A stretch of 64,000 nt of DNA from an uncultured Pseudomonadales bacterium (lineage in GTDB: Bacteria > Pseudomonadota > Gammaproteobacteria > Pseudomonadales > Azotimanducaceae), in contig OY282447.1 of NCBI GenBank assembly GCA_958296165.1, positions 3,286,001 through 3,350,000 on the forward strand, read 5' to 3'. Below are positions 36,068 through 46,100 of the stretch, piece after piece. Position numbers and translations under genes: made by a program. Position 1 is the stretch's first letter, and each line of letters begins with the position of its first letter. The notes under the pieces were generated by a model. It made no database searches and was not told the DNA's origin. It saw nothing but the letters and a program-made list of their open reading frames with translations.

Positions 36068-37527
36068 GTTCGCATGTCGATGCGTCGATTGCTCGCATGG
36101 CTCTGGGCAAGTTGCCTGCCGGCACGAGTCACGGCGAGCGGATAAAGCCGCAGGATGTGTACTTGCCGCGTTCCCACCTGAAGGCGGTGGAACCAGATGT
36201 TCTGTTGGTCACCGGCATGCGCGGCGCGGGCAAGACGTTCTGGTGGAGTGCGTTGCAGGACGGCGTGGTGCGCCGGTTGATGGTGCAATCCGGCGCACGA
36301 ACGACGTTGAGCGAGAACACGAAGGTGCAAGTTGGTTTCGGTGTCAAGCCCGCGCCGAGCGACTACCCCGGCGTGGATTCGATGAGGTCGCTGCGTATGA
36401 ACCGAGAGCCACGAGACATCTGGCGCACCGTGTTGGCGTGGCAACTGGCAAAGGGTACGGAACACCCGTTGGCCGATCTTGCGTCGTGGGAGGCCCGTAC
36501 GGATTTCGTGGCTTCCAATACGGAAGCCGTGGACGGGCTTCTACAAGATCGCGATGCCGAGTACGACTGGAAGGACGTGGACTTCCTGCTCCTGTTCGAT
36601 GGCTTGGATCGGTGCGCGGAAGACTGGACCGAGACGAACAAGATGGTGCGTGCGTTGCTGCAAGTGGCGCTGGAAACTCGTTCCTACCAGCGGCTTCGCA
36701 TTAAAGTATTCCTGCGTTCTGATCATGCCAGCGACCGTGCCATAGCCGCCTTTCCCGACGCCTCCAAGGTGCTGGCCACCAAGGTGGAACTCACCTGGCC
36801 CACCCGCGAACTCTACGGCTTGTTGTGGCACCACTTGGCGAATGGTCACTTCGGCGACGTTTTCCGCTCGTATCTGTCGGGTAACTGGCCATCCGCCACA
36901 ACGAAAGAGCACACCGTGTACCCGGTGCCCCGCCGCTTCGTGGTGAACGAAGATGCTCAGCGCGAGAAGTTCCACAGCCTTGTGGGCGAGCGCATGGGCG
37001 GCAGCTTCTGGCGCGCCAAACCGTACTCTTGGATTACAGACCATCTCGCGGATGCCCAACGGCGTGTTAGCGCCCGCTCCTTCCTCGCCGCGTTGCGCAC
37101 CGCGGCGCACCATACGGAGGACGAGCATCCCGATCACGACTACGGCCTGCACCACAAGAGCATTGTTCATGGCGTGCAGGAAGCTTCTGCCATCCGCATA
37201 TGGGAGATGCAGGAGGACTACCCGTGGATCGACCGCGCCATGTCCGCCTTGCGTGGCATGAGCGTTCCGGTGCCATTCGAGGAGTTCGCCGAACGCTGGC
37301 GCGAAGAACGGGTTGTGGAGAGCTTGTCCGCCGACGCCGAACTAGCCCCACGCCACCTCGCAGACGGCGAGGAAGGTGTTCGGCGTGATCTGGAAGCCCA
37401 AGGCGTGTTCCAGCGCCTGCTCGACGGACGCGTGAACATCCCGGATGTGTACCGCGTCGGCTATGGGCTGGGGAGGCGGGGCGGTGTGCGGCCCGTTCAG
37501 CAGCAGGGTTCATCAAGCCATTTGTGA
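36064..37527 (+). CDS. P-loop ATPase, third gene of the HEPN operon
   Basis: 487 residues. Walker A GMRGAGKT (51-58) and Walker B VDFLLLFDGLDRC (D179) are clear. The LDR(C) after Walker B and FLRSD resemble KAP/STAND-like NTPases, but I cannot name the family. The C-terminal half is helical and winged-helix-like near ...FEEFAERW. It starts inside the stop of the ParA-like gene (ATGA). Together the trio looks like a sensor or switch ATPase pair controlling a HEPN effector. Confidence 0.65.
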   Translation: MSSHVDASIARMALGKLPAGTSHGERIKPQDVYLPRSHLKAVEPDVLLVTGMRGAGKTFWWSALQDGVVRRLMVQSGARTTLSENTKVQVGFGVKPAPSDYPGVDSMRSLRMNREPRDIWRTVLAWQLAKGTEHPLADLASWEARTDFVASNTEAVDGLLQDRDAEYDWKDVDFLLLFDGLDRCAEDWTETNKMVRALLQVALETRSYQRLRIKVFLRSDHASDRAIAAFPDASKVLATKVELTWPTRELYGLLWHHLANGHFGDVFRSYLSGNWPSATTKEHTVYPVPRRFVVNEDAQREKFHSLVGERMGGSFWRAKPYSWITDHLADAQRRVSARSFLAALRTAAHHTEDEHPDHDYGLHHKSIVHGVQEASAIRIWEMQEDYPWIDRAMSALRGMSVPVPFEEFAERWREERVVESLSADAELAPRHLADGEEGVRRDLEAQGVFQRLLDGRVNIPDVYRVGYGLGRRGGVRPVQQQGSSSHL

Positions 37528-37578
37528 CTCGACAGCGAACGGGGTGTATGGCGACGCAGGCTGCGGTGCGCTAACAGC

Positions 37579-38233
37579 CTAGCAGCGTAGGTGGCTCGCG
37601 AACGACAGGAAGGCGTGGTACAGGGCGATAGGGCCGGACGCCAAGCGCGCATGTTTGCTCTCGCGGCACCACGGCTCGTTGATGAGTGTGGATGACTCTA
37701 AGCGTTCGCCGGGCCGTCGTTGACCCACCAAGTAGCTGTTGATGCCATGCACGACGGCATCGAAGGTGCCGGCCAACACATAGCTCGCCATGAAGGCGGT
37801 GGTATGCCTGCCAGAGTACTTGCCGTCACGGAACCGGTCGATGCCGTTCACGACGTACTCGCGGCAAAGATCGGCATCGCCGACAGCAACGCGCTTGCAC
37901 TCGATGATGGCGTGCGGGTCGTGCTCCGCAAAACTGGAGGAAGACATTGATGTACATCAGCGGGATGTCTGTGCGACCGTCCGGCTCTGGCACGTCTGGC
38001 GTCGATCTCGTCTCGGTTCCGGCGAGTACGATCATGGAGGGTGGTCGGTTGTTCGCCAACCGCATCCCATCGCGTAGCTTCTCCGTCAACGGTACTTCCT
38101 TGATCTCGGCCGTAGCGCCCCGGGCCTGGGCGTGCGCCCATCCCTCCTCGATCACACGCAGGATGGCCACTAACGTCTCTGGCGCGAGATCGATGAGCTG
38201 GCCGACGGCACGATCTTCGGTCGGCATCCTCAT
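37579..38233 (-). pseudogene. PD-(D/E)XK-type nuclease-like protein, one-base frameshift
   Basis: The start ATG at 38233 overlaps the methyltransferase stop (ATGA). The first frame runs through TDIPLMYINVFLQF; the second continues AEHDPHAIIECKRVAV. Removing one A from the A4 run at 37930-37933 joins them as one 217-residue protein. D...(I)ECK is the core of a PD-(D/E)XK nuclease. Coupling to a DNA methyltransferase points to a restriction-modification pair with a broken or phase-variable nuclease subunit. Confidence 0.6.
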
Positions 38234-41196
38234 GGCTTGCGCCCTACCCAACTATCCACAATCACCGAGTCCGCATCTTCAAGGGCGCAGACGCCCATCC
38301 AGCGGCGGTACGCATTGGGCTTGATGACCACTACTTCGGCGCGTCCGTGTACGCTCAGCTCGCGCTGGCCGTACAGCACGGTGCCAAGGCGAACGCGCAG
38401 ACGACGGCCAAGGCGGTCTAGAACTTCTCTAAGATTTCCCTTCACCGCGACGACTTCGGGGGCTGGCGACGGCTTGAATCCATCCTCAAGAGCGAAACGG
38501 ACGATTTTGAGCGGAGCTTGTGCGGGTAAATCGAGAACTTCCGCACGCATGTGGCGCCTTTGTGCAGCCGCCAGCCAATCCTCCACCACGTCTAGGAAGA
38601 CGCTTGCATATTGAACGAGGTCCTCATTCGAGGTCTCTCGGACGGACCGGGCTCGCGCATCCTTCCATTGCCAGTGCGCGCGAACGAGCCCATCGCGTAC
38701 AACGATCCGTTCTTGTTCTCGCAGCCCATACAGATCGAAGACTGCCTCATCCAACCTTTCCCGGTCAGCTTCGTCGATCGCCTCTTGCAGGCGCAAACTG
38801 CGGACCATGCGAGTTAGGCGACGCCCTTGTTCGCTACGCCGTGACGCAACGAGGTCTGGAACCGGTAAGATGTCGAGGTCGCATATCTTGACTCGCCGTA
38901 TCCATGTGCCGAACGACGACGATGTCATGAGCAAAAACCACGCCGCTAGTGCGGATTGCAGAGTGGCAGCCAGAATTGCTGCGGCCTCGGCGTGTTCCTC
39001 TGGGAGGGCAATGCCGTGGAATGCATCAGAATACACGATGTCGCTATCCGCCATGTGTATGAGCGGGCGCGGACTCATCGAGAAAGTCTCCTTAATCAAT
39101 ATCAGCGGCGCACGGTAGTTCGCGGGCTTTCGCGGCCGAGTTGCTGTATCTTTCTCGAATACATCCAAGGGGGGAAGCGAAAATAGCTTCTTGTCTTCTC
39201 CTGCGGTTGCGTCCCAAGCGTTATTGTTCAGAAATGGCTTCCCCTGAAGGGCCCTGGCATTGCCTTCTTGGCCGCGACCAGCGCCGCCAAGGCCCGATCG
39301 CACTGCCGTATCGAGTCGCTTCAATTCTTGATCGAGTTGGCGGTGTTCCATCCCTAGCCTATCCAGCAACGCCAAGTCGCGTCGATTGCCGAGAAAGGCC
39401 GCCTTGAGGATGTGCCGGCCGCTCCGGTAGGCGTCTCGAGCGACAGCAAGCACATCGCTCGGAGAGACCTCGATCGTTCCAGTCTTGGCGCCGATCTGCG
39501 ACCACGGCACATGCACCGTCGTGACGGTACGGCTCGGGACATCCCCGTGCCCTGCAAACAGCACCAAAGCGGGCAGCTTACTGTTGGGGAAGAGCCATTG
39601 TTGAATGTTCGAGAGATTGACCAAAGTCACGGACGACAGGGAGTCAACCAGCTGTTGGGCTGGCCTTGACCCGCTACTGAAGAATTGGTTTGCGCTCAAG
39701 ACAAGGCCGATGCGCGTGTGCGGACTCGCGAAATCCAAGGCGCGGTACGCGAAGTTGATACTGTCTCCTCGTGCCACGCGGATGCTTGCATCCCCCTTTT
39801 TGCGACGCTCCACTCGGGCGCTCTTACCTGGGTCGCTCCATGGCGGGTTGCCGACAATTACATCGAACTTGCGCCGCTCGGTGCCGACCATCAGCGCCGC
39901 ATGGTCTTCCCAAGCATTGCCGACGACTAGGTTCCGTCCAATTAGCGGGTCGAGATCGAGTTCCAATTCAGTCAAGGCCGGATCAAGCTCCAATTCAGTC
40001 AAGGCTGGATCGAGTTCCAAAGCAGCCAAGTAGAGACTGAATGCAGCGACACGCACCGCCGCCTCGCTGATATCCACGCCGTATATCTGTTCCCGCAACA
40101 CGGAGCGAACCAACTCGCTAGTGAGGTCCTCGTTTTGCGTGCGTACCCGTACCAATCTTCGTAGCGCTTCCACTAGGAACACGGCCGATCCGCACGTTAG
40201 ATCCAATACCGTCTCCTTCCCCGAAATCCCTTTTGTGACCTCATCAAGAACCATGGACACCAAGGGGACAGGCGTGTAGAAGACGTCGGTTTCGACTGCC
40301 TCTAGCGATAGCTCCTTCGTAACGCTTGCCGCCTGCGCGAACTGCTCGTAGATGGCGCTGATGACCTCGACGGGTATGACATCGAACTGGTACGGGAACA
40401 GTGTAGTCTGCCGCGTGTCCGGGTCCACGGCTTCCAGAAAGTCGGCAACACGATGCAAATGCACATGCTGCGGCACGGCCGACTCCGGTGGGAACATGTC
40501 GCTTCTGAAGGTTTTCTTTAGCCATTCGAACAGACTGTAAGCAGCCTTTGGCTTCCTCAAAGTACCCGCGAGGGTGCCGGAGAGTTTCAAGACTCTTCTG
40601 TCGAAGAGGAATTGCGTGAAAATCGACCGACCGATCAGCGTTTGTGCGTCCGGACGCGGAAGTCCGTCGTGGAGTAAGTCTTGTTCCAATACAGCGAGGT
40701 CGGAGAGCAACTGCTGGTCCACTCGGTGGCTGCGGTCAACGGCAATGGCCAGCGGCTGTTTCCAGAATGCGCCAGTTTCCATCGCCAACCGCCCGGCCAC
40801 TGTATCAAGCCTATCTAACTCGCGCTCTATCCGCTCGAAGGTGTCAAGGAGATTCGCGTCTGCATCGCCATCGCTCAAAGGCCTCGCGAAGCCGTTGTAG
40901 AGATCGATGCGGTCCGGGGAGACCACCCAAAGAAGGGGCGCAAACCCGTGATTCCATGCGTCTCTCCGCCACTGTGCCACCTGTGCATCAGACGGCTCGT
41001 CTTGAACGTCCTTGAAGTAGACCGTGAGTCGAGACTCGCCGACCCACACCGCATCCGGACATAGGCTACGACCACGAAATCCAGCCTGTGCATCTTGGCC
41101 TAGCGACACACCTGCCGCAGGTTCGCCTCCCGATAGGAAGCCAGTTGCTTCGAGAGCGCTACTGAGGGCCTGACTCGCCATGTTTTTCTTCGCCAC
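38230..41196 (-). CDS. Large class I N6-adenine DNA methyltransferase (restriction-modification type)
   Basis: 988 residues. The N-terminal domain (about 1-250) has a type IIG-like look (CPDAVWVGESRLTVYFKDV, then DRIDLYNGFARP). The methyltransferase core has motif I LDLTCGSAVFLVEAL and motif IV NPPW (about residue 447). The C-terminal third is probably target recognition plus helices. A 27-bp direct repeat at about 39958-40020 encodes the doubled ELDPALTEL segment. It overlaps the nuclease-like gene by 4 bp. It differs from drmMI in sequence and belongs to a separate modification system in the same island. Confidence 0.8.
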   Translation of the reverse strand: MAKKNMASQALSSALEATGFLSGGEPAAGVSLGQDAQAGFRGRSLCPDAVWVGESRLTVYFKDVQDEPSDAQVAQWRRDAWNHGFAPLLWVVSPDRIDLYNGFARPLSDGDADANLLDTFERIERELDRLDTVAGRLAMETGAFWKQPLAIAVDRSHRVDQQLLSDLAVLEQDLLHDGLPRPDAQTLIGRSIFTQFLFDRRVLKLSGTLAGTLRKPKAAYSLFEWLKKTFRSDMFPPESAVPQHVHLHRVADFLEAVDPDTRQTTLFPYQFDVIPVEVISAIYEQFAQAASVTKELSLEAVETDVFYTPVPLVSMVLDEVTKGISGKETVLDLTCGSAVFLVEALRRLVRVRTQNEDLTSELVRSVLREQIYGVDISEAAVRVAAFSLYLAALELDPALTELELDPALTELELDLDPLIGRNLVVGNAWEDHAALMVGTERRKFDVIVGNPPWSDPGKSARVERRKKGDASIRVARGDSINFAYRALDFASPHTRIGLVLSANQFFSSGSRPAQQLVDSLSSVTLVNLSNIQQWLFPNSKLPALVLFAGHGDVPSRTVTTVHVPWSQIGAKTGTIEVSPSDVLAVARDAYRSGRHILKAAFLGNRRDLALLDRLGMEHRQLDQELKRLDTAVRSGLGGAGRGQEGNARALQGKPFLNNNAWDATAGEDKKLFSLPPLDVFEKDTATRPRKPANYRAPLILIKETFSMSPRPLIHMADSDIVYSDAFHGIALPEEHAEAAAILAATLQSALAAWFLLMTSSSFGTWIRRVKICDLDILPVPDLVASRRSEQGRRLTRMVRSLRLQEAIDEADRERLDEAVFDLYGLREQERIVVRDGLVRAHWQWKDARARSVRETSNEDLVQYASVFLDVVEDWLAAAQRRHMRAEVLDLPAQAPLKIVRFALEDGFKPSPAPEVVAVKGNLREVLDRLGRRLRVRLGTVLYGQRELSVHGRAEVVVIKPNAYRRWMGVCALEDADSVIVDSWVGRKP
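39958..40020 (-). repeat. In-frame 27-bp tandem duplication in the methyltransferase gene
   Basis: About two and a third copies of a 27-bp unit, differing by single bases, encode repeats of the nine-residue unit ELDPALTEL. The unit is divisible by three, so copy-number change keeps the frame. Confidence 0.7.
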
Positions 41197-41235
41197 CGAC
41201 GCACCCTGTGCGGGATCAGCGACCTTCTGGACGTT

Positions 41236-41735
41236 TGGGGTCAGGCGGCCGCCTCTATCATCCTAGCGAACTCGGCAGGGGTTTCACACCGAGCGAGCGG
41301 TGCCGGTGGCGGTTGTTGCAGTAGTCGAGGGCCTCGTTCATGGCGGCGCAAGTGAGTTCGCCCCGATACTGCCTCCAGCACTCGATGCGAGTCGTGCGAT
41401 TGGCGCGCGACGATGCCGTTGATCTGCGGCGTGCGCGGCGTCAGCACGAGTTGCGCCACGCCGAGCGGCCCTGCACTCCTCATCGAAGCCGACCATGAAC
41501 TCTGAGCCGTCCACCTGCACGGCGCGGATGTCGAGCCGCCGCGCGGCCTCACGTTGGAACGCCGCGCAGTGTTCGCCGCGGCGCTTGAGTAGACCTTGGC
41601 GTACTGTCCCCGCGTCACCGGGCACACGGCTCGGAACTCCTTGAAGGTCTTGCCATCGATATGCACGGTCATGTGGTCGAACTGCGCGCCGGTGAAGTCG
41701 CGCCGCCAAGTCCAGCGCGATCGGCACCTTCAAGG
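41236..41735 (-). pseudogene. Remnant of an IS481/IS3-like integrase-core transposase
   Basis: No frame is open throughout. Fragments in different frames read AARRLDIRAVQVDGSEFM, LVLTPRTPQINGIV and ETPAEFARMIEAAA, in the order expected for the rve domain end of IS481-like transposases. Several indels and missing ends show long decay. It lies between the methyltransferase start and the XRE/ImmA gene and marks an old insertion in the island. Confidence 0.65.
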
Positions 41736-41775
41736 TGGTTGGCGGCCTTGACTGGCCAGTGGTTTACATCTTTCT

Positions 41776-41798
41776 ATTGATCGTAGCAAACTATCAAT
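41776..41798. promoter_or_regulatory. ATTGAT-N11-ATCAAT dyad upstream of the XRE/ImmA gene
   Basis: Perfect 6-bp inverted arms (41776-41781 and 41793-41798) in an AT-rich spacer, 12-34 bp before an XRE-type regulator. XRE repressors commonly bind such dyads next to their own gene, so autoregulation is the likely role. Confidence 0.4.
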
Positions 41799-41809
41799 CA
41801 CGGTAGTGG

Positions 41810-42904
41810 ATGAGTGAATGTATGATTGGACGAAGGCTTAGATTAGCTCGCAGCGCTAGTGGGTTGTCATTAAGAAACTTGGAGAGTGTAATCGACAACC
41901 GTGTTACGGCTCAGGCGATCAGCAAGTACGAGCGGAACGAAGCCATGCCGGGTTCCGGCGTGTTGATTGCGCTAGCTAACGCCCTTGGCGTCACGGAGGA
42001 CTACCTGATGGGCGACGAGGAAATGGCCCTTGAGGGCCTTGAGTTTCGCCGACAGGCCATCTCTAGCAAACGCGAAGAATCCCAAGTGAAGGCCAAGGTC
42101 TTAGGCATGCTGGAACGCTATCTTCTGGTGGAAGATCTGCTCGGGCTGCCGAGCGTGGAGTGGGACAAGCCCCGCGAAGCGCCGTTTCCGGTCGCTGTGA
42201 GTGTGGTGGAGGCGGATCGCGGTGCCCGAGCTCTACGCGCCCACTGGAGCCTCGGCATCGAACCCGTTCCCAATCTGGTTCAGGTGCTTGAAAATCGGGG
42301 CATCAAAGTGCTGGCCTCTGAACTCAAGGCCGTCGACGGCTTGATGGCGTATGTTCGAAAGGCCGGCGGCCACCCGGTTCCCGTGGTGGTCGTCGACAGC
42401 AAAGCGTGCGCCGAGCGTCAGCGCTTTACCATCGCGCACGAGCTCGGCCACTTGGTTCTATCCGCTGGCAAGAGAGTGGACGCAGAGAAAGCGGCCACCC
42501 GTTTTGCCGGTGCCTTGCTCATGCCTGCAGAAATGCTGTGGGCGGAAGTGGGCAAGCGCCGCAGGTCGATCGGGTTGGGCGAGTTGTTTGGCCTCAAGCT
42601 GCTTTTCGGCGTCAGTGTGCAAGCGCTCACTAACCGTTGCCGGGACTTGGGTATTTTCGGCCCAACTCTGCACAAGAGGTTGTTTCGGGAGTTCGACCGT
42701 CGTGGTTGGCACAAGCCGCCGTTCCAAGAACCGCTGCCGAACTTCCAAGGCGAACGGCCCCAACGCTTCGAGCGGCTCTGCCTGCGGGCCTTGGCGGAAG
42801 GCGCGGTTTCGGAACCGAAGGCTGCGGAGCTGTTGAACATCTCGGTGCATGAACTCAACCGCCGGATGGAAGAGCCGCCGGACGTGGAGGAGGCGGTGAG
42901 GTAG
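41810..42904 (+). CDS. XRE HTH regulator fused to ImmA/IrrE metallopeptidase
   Basis: 364 residues. An N-terminal Cro/C1-type HTH (about 6-68: AQAISKYERNEAMPGSGVLIALANALGV) is followed by a linker and an M78 (ImmA/IrrE) zinc peptidase domain with HELGH at 210-214. Proteins of this type sense DNA damage or toxin state, cleave a repressor and control neighbouring toxin, phage or ICE genes. The ATG at 41822 is an alternative start. A PIN-domain remnant follows 21 bp downstream, matching the common regulator plus PIN-toxin pair. Confidence 0.85.
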   Translation: MSECMIGRRLRLARSASGLSLRNLESVIDNRVTAQAISKYERNEAMPGSGVLIALANALGVTEDYLMGDEEMALEGLEFRRQAISSKREESQVKAKVLGMLERYLLVEDLLGLPSVEWDKPREAPFPVAVSVVEADRGARALRAHWSLGIEPVPNLVQVLENRGIKVLASELKAVDGLMAYVRKAGGHPVPVVVVDSKACAERQRFTIAHELGHLVLSAGKRVDAEKAATRFAGALLMPAEMLWAEVGKRRRSIGLGELFGLKLLFGVSVQALTNRCRDLGIFGPTLHKRLFREFDRRGWHKPPFQEPLPNFQGERPQRFERLCLRALAEGAVSEPKAAELLNISVHELNRRMEEPPDVEEAVR

Positions 42905-42925
42905 TGGCAGGAGACGACTCTCGTG

Positions 42926-43033
42926 ATGGTCGTGGTGTCCGACACATCGGTGCTGATCGATCTGGACCGAGGTTCGCTACTTGAAGCTGCCGTTGTAGTT
43001 GCCGTTCCGGACTTACTCTACAGCAGGAATTGA
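42926..43033 (+). pseudogene. PIN-domain toxin remnant
   Basis: A 35-codon frame reads MVVVSDTSVLIDLDRG...AVPDLLY and then stops. This matches the first strand and the acidic Asp of PIN RNases of the kind encoded behind XRE-ImmA regulators. The rest of the about 150-residue domain is absent or frameshifted, so it is a non-functional stub. Confidence 0.6.
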
Positions 43034-43135
43034 AGCCCAAGTGGCGCGAGGCTGCGCGAGCTTGCAGATCACGGGCGAGGGCCGTCGTCCATCCGCTAAA
43101 CTGCTTGCCAAGACACCGACTGCCATAGCGACGCC

Positions 43136-46100
43136 ATGACAGACATCGTTAGCAATTCCAATCCCGCCCTAACCACCTCTGCGGAAATCCGTGCTTATCT
43201 CGCATATGCCCTCAACCTAGACCTCATTGGCCCACCCGCTGGCCACGAACTTGCCGACGAGCGCATTCCCGGCTGGGTGCGGCCTTCCAACTGGTATCTC
43301 ACCGGATTCCTCGTGCCTTCGGATGCGCCGGCGGAGCAGAACGCCGATGCGGACGAGGAAGAAGAGCTAGACGAAACGCCAGCAGTCGCCGGGCTGGCGG
43401 AAGAGTCCACGGCGGATCGCCGGCCGGCGCGGCGCGGCTTCTTCCCGTCCTCCCTCGGCCTCAGCTTTCTAGTTGCCAAGAACGTCAATGTGCTTGAGGT
43501 CACTGCCCGCTGGGGCGATTACGCGGTCGCGGATGCTGAAGACGAGAGCGGCAAGCCGATGTCGTTGTGGCAGCGCAAACCCAACGAGGTCACGCTGCCG
43601 CTGCAACTCGGCACGGAGGGCTCCCACCCCGTGCCGGACTCCAGCGGTCTTTGCATCCATGTTCAGGAACGCCCGCTAAACGCGAGCAAGCTGCGAGAAA
43701 TCCCAGCCGGTACGCGCGCCGTCTCAATCTTCCTAGTGAACCAACGCAAACCGGCGTCGGAAAACCACCTGGCGGAAACCGCTTACGCCTTCCAAGCCGA
43801 ACTTGAAGTGCGCAGCGAACAGCCCTTCGTGCCGAGGCCGAATCCGCGCCAGCCGCAAGCAACCGATCGGGACGACAGCGTCGCGGACCTGCACTACGCC
43901 GATACACCCGAATACGCCACCGGGCACGGTGTTTCAGCGGATTGGGAATTGCGGAACGGCTTGTGCCACAGCGTGCGAACGGCATGGATCGCCCGCGCCC
44001 ACGTCCAACGCACGGCAACCGCACAGGTACGGGGCGCGGAGCTATCGATGGAAGCACTGGGCGAACTCGCGAACCGCCAGGAGGCTGCGGCTGCGTTGAC
44101 GCCTCTCGTGCAGCAATACCGCACATGGATCGAATCGCAGCGCGATGGCCTGCCCGCACTCGCGGGCGCCCGCCGCAAGACCGCTGAAGAACTGTTGCAG
44201 CGGGCCGGCTTTGCCGCCGACCGCATGGCGGCTGGCATTGACGCGTTGGCGAAGGAAGAGGACGTGCTGGATGCCTTCCGTGTCTCGAACCGTGCCGTAG
44301 CTCGCGCTTTGCGGCAACGTCTCCCGGGGAGCTTCGAGGATGAGTCACCCCGGTGGCGCGCCTTTCAACTCGCCTTCATTCTGCTGAACCTGGCAGGCCT
44401 TGCAGATCCCAAAGATCCGCACCGCGAAACGGTGGATTTGCTGTTCTTTCCCACCGGCGGCGGCAAGACTGAGGCGTACCTCGGCCTCGCCGCATTGGCA
44501 ATGGTGCTGCGGCGGCTGCGCAATCCGCAGGCCAATGGCAAGGCCGGCGCCGGCGTCAGCGTCGTCATGCGCTACACGTTGCGCCTGCTCACTCTCGATC
44601 AGCTAGGCCGCGCCACCGGCTTGGTCTGCGCCTTGGAGCTCGAGCGCGAGAAGAACGTCCAACGCTACGGCAGTTGGCCGTTCGAGATCGGTCTGTGGGT
44701 GGGCAAGGCCGCCACGCCCAACGTAATGGGCAGGAAGGGCGAGAACCGATCCGACTCCGCTCGCGCCAAGACCCGCCAATTCAAGGCGAACCCAAGGGCT
44801 AGGCCGGCGCCGATTCCGTTGGAGAATTGCCCGTGGTGCGCCGCGCCGTTCCAGCCAGATTCTTTCAGTCTGTGGCCCAACGACGACAAGCCAACCGAAT
44901 TGCGGGTGGTGTGCGCCAACTTCGAGTGCGAATTCAGCGGCGATCGTGCGCTCCCCGTTCTGGGTGTGGACGAGCCCATCTACCAGCGTCTTCCGGCCTT
45001 TCTGATTGCCACCGTGGACAAGTTGGCATCGCTGCCGTGGGAGGCGAAGTCCGGCAAGCTGCTCGGCGGTGCCGAACGGCACGACAGCCACGGATACTAC
45101 GGCGCGGCGGAGTCGGCCGGCGTTGGCCAGAAGCTGCCTCAGCCATTGCCGCCGCCCGATCTGGTAATCCAAGACGAACTGCATCTGATCTCCGGGCCGC
45201 TCGGCACGATGGTTGGGCTGTACGAAACAGTCATCGATGCCCTGTGTACAAGACAGCTCGGCGAGGGCGAGCACATACGCCCGAAGATCGTCGCCTCAAC
45301 GGCCACTGTGCGCCACGCCCAAGAACAGATCCAAGCGCTGTTCGCCCGGCGCAATACGCAGATATTCCCGCCGCCGGGCATTCGGCGGCAGGATTCGTTC
45401 TTCGCGCAAACCATGCCGGCGGATGATGAAGCGCGGCTCTATCTTGGCGTCACGGCGTCTGGGCGCAGCCCCAAAGTGCTGATGCGCCGGGTTTGGCTGG
45501 CGCTCATGGCAGCGGCGCAGAAGGCGTATCGAGATGCTGGCAGCGTCAAGAACGAAACCAATCCCGCAGACCCGTACATGACCGTGCTCGGATACTTCAA
45601 CAGCTTGCGTGAGCTTGGCGGCGCAAGGCGCATTCTGGAAGAGGAAGTGAGCAACACCGTCCAGCACTACGGCGAACGCAAGCGTATCGGCGAAGATCGC
45701 GGCCTCTTCAGGGACCGACGTCGGCTGTCCGAGGTGTTGGAACTCACCTCCCGTGTCTCCACGGACAAAGTCGCCGATGCGCGACGCCGCTTGGAAGCTA
45801 TGTCCCACGAAAAACGCCGCGTGGATTGGGCTATCGCCACGAACATGATCTCGGTGGGTTTGGACATTCAGCGGCTCGGCCTGATGCTGGTGCTGGGGCA
45901 GCCGAAGTCGCACGCCGAGTACATTCAGGCTACCAGCCGTGTTGGCCGGGACCATCATCGCCCTGGCTTGGTGGTAACGCTGTTGAACATGTACAAGCCG
46001 AGAGACCGCTCCCACTACGAACGCTTTCGCCATTTCCACGAGACGTTCTACCGTTCCGTGGAAGTCTCTAGCGTCACCCCGTTCTCCGCGCGGGCGCTGG

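Noticed and set aside
22568-41196. BREX or phage-growth-limitation locus suggested by two large methyltransferases
   Set aside because: No BrxC, PglZ, BrxL or PglW-like gene is present, while DrmD, DrmA and DrmB are.
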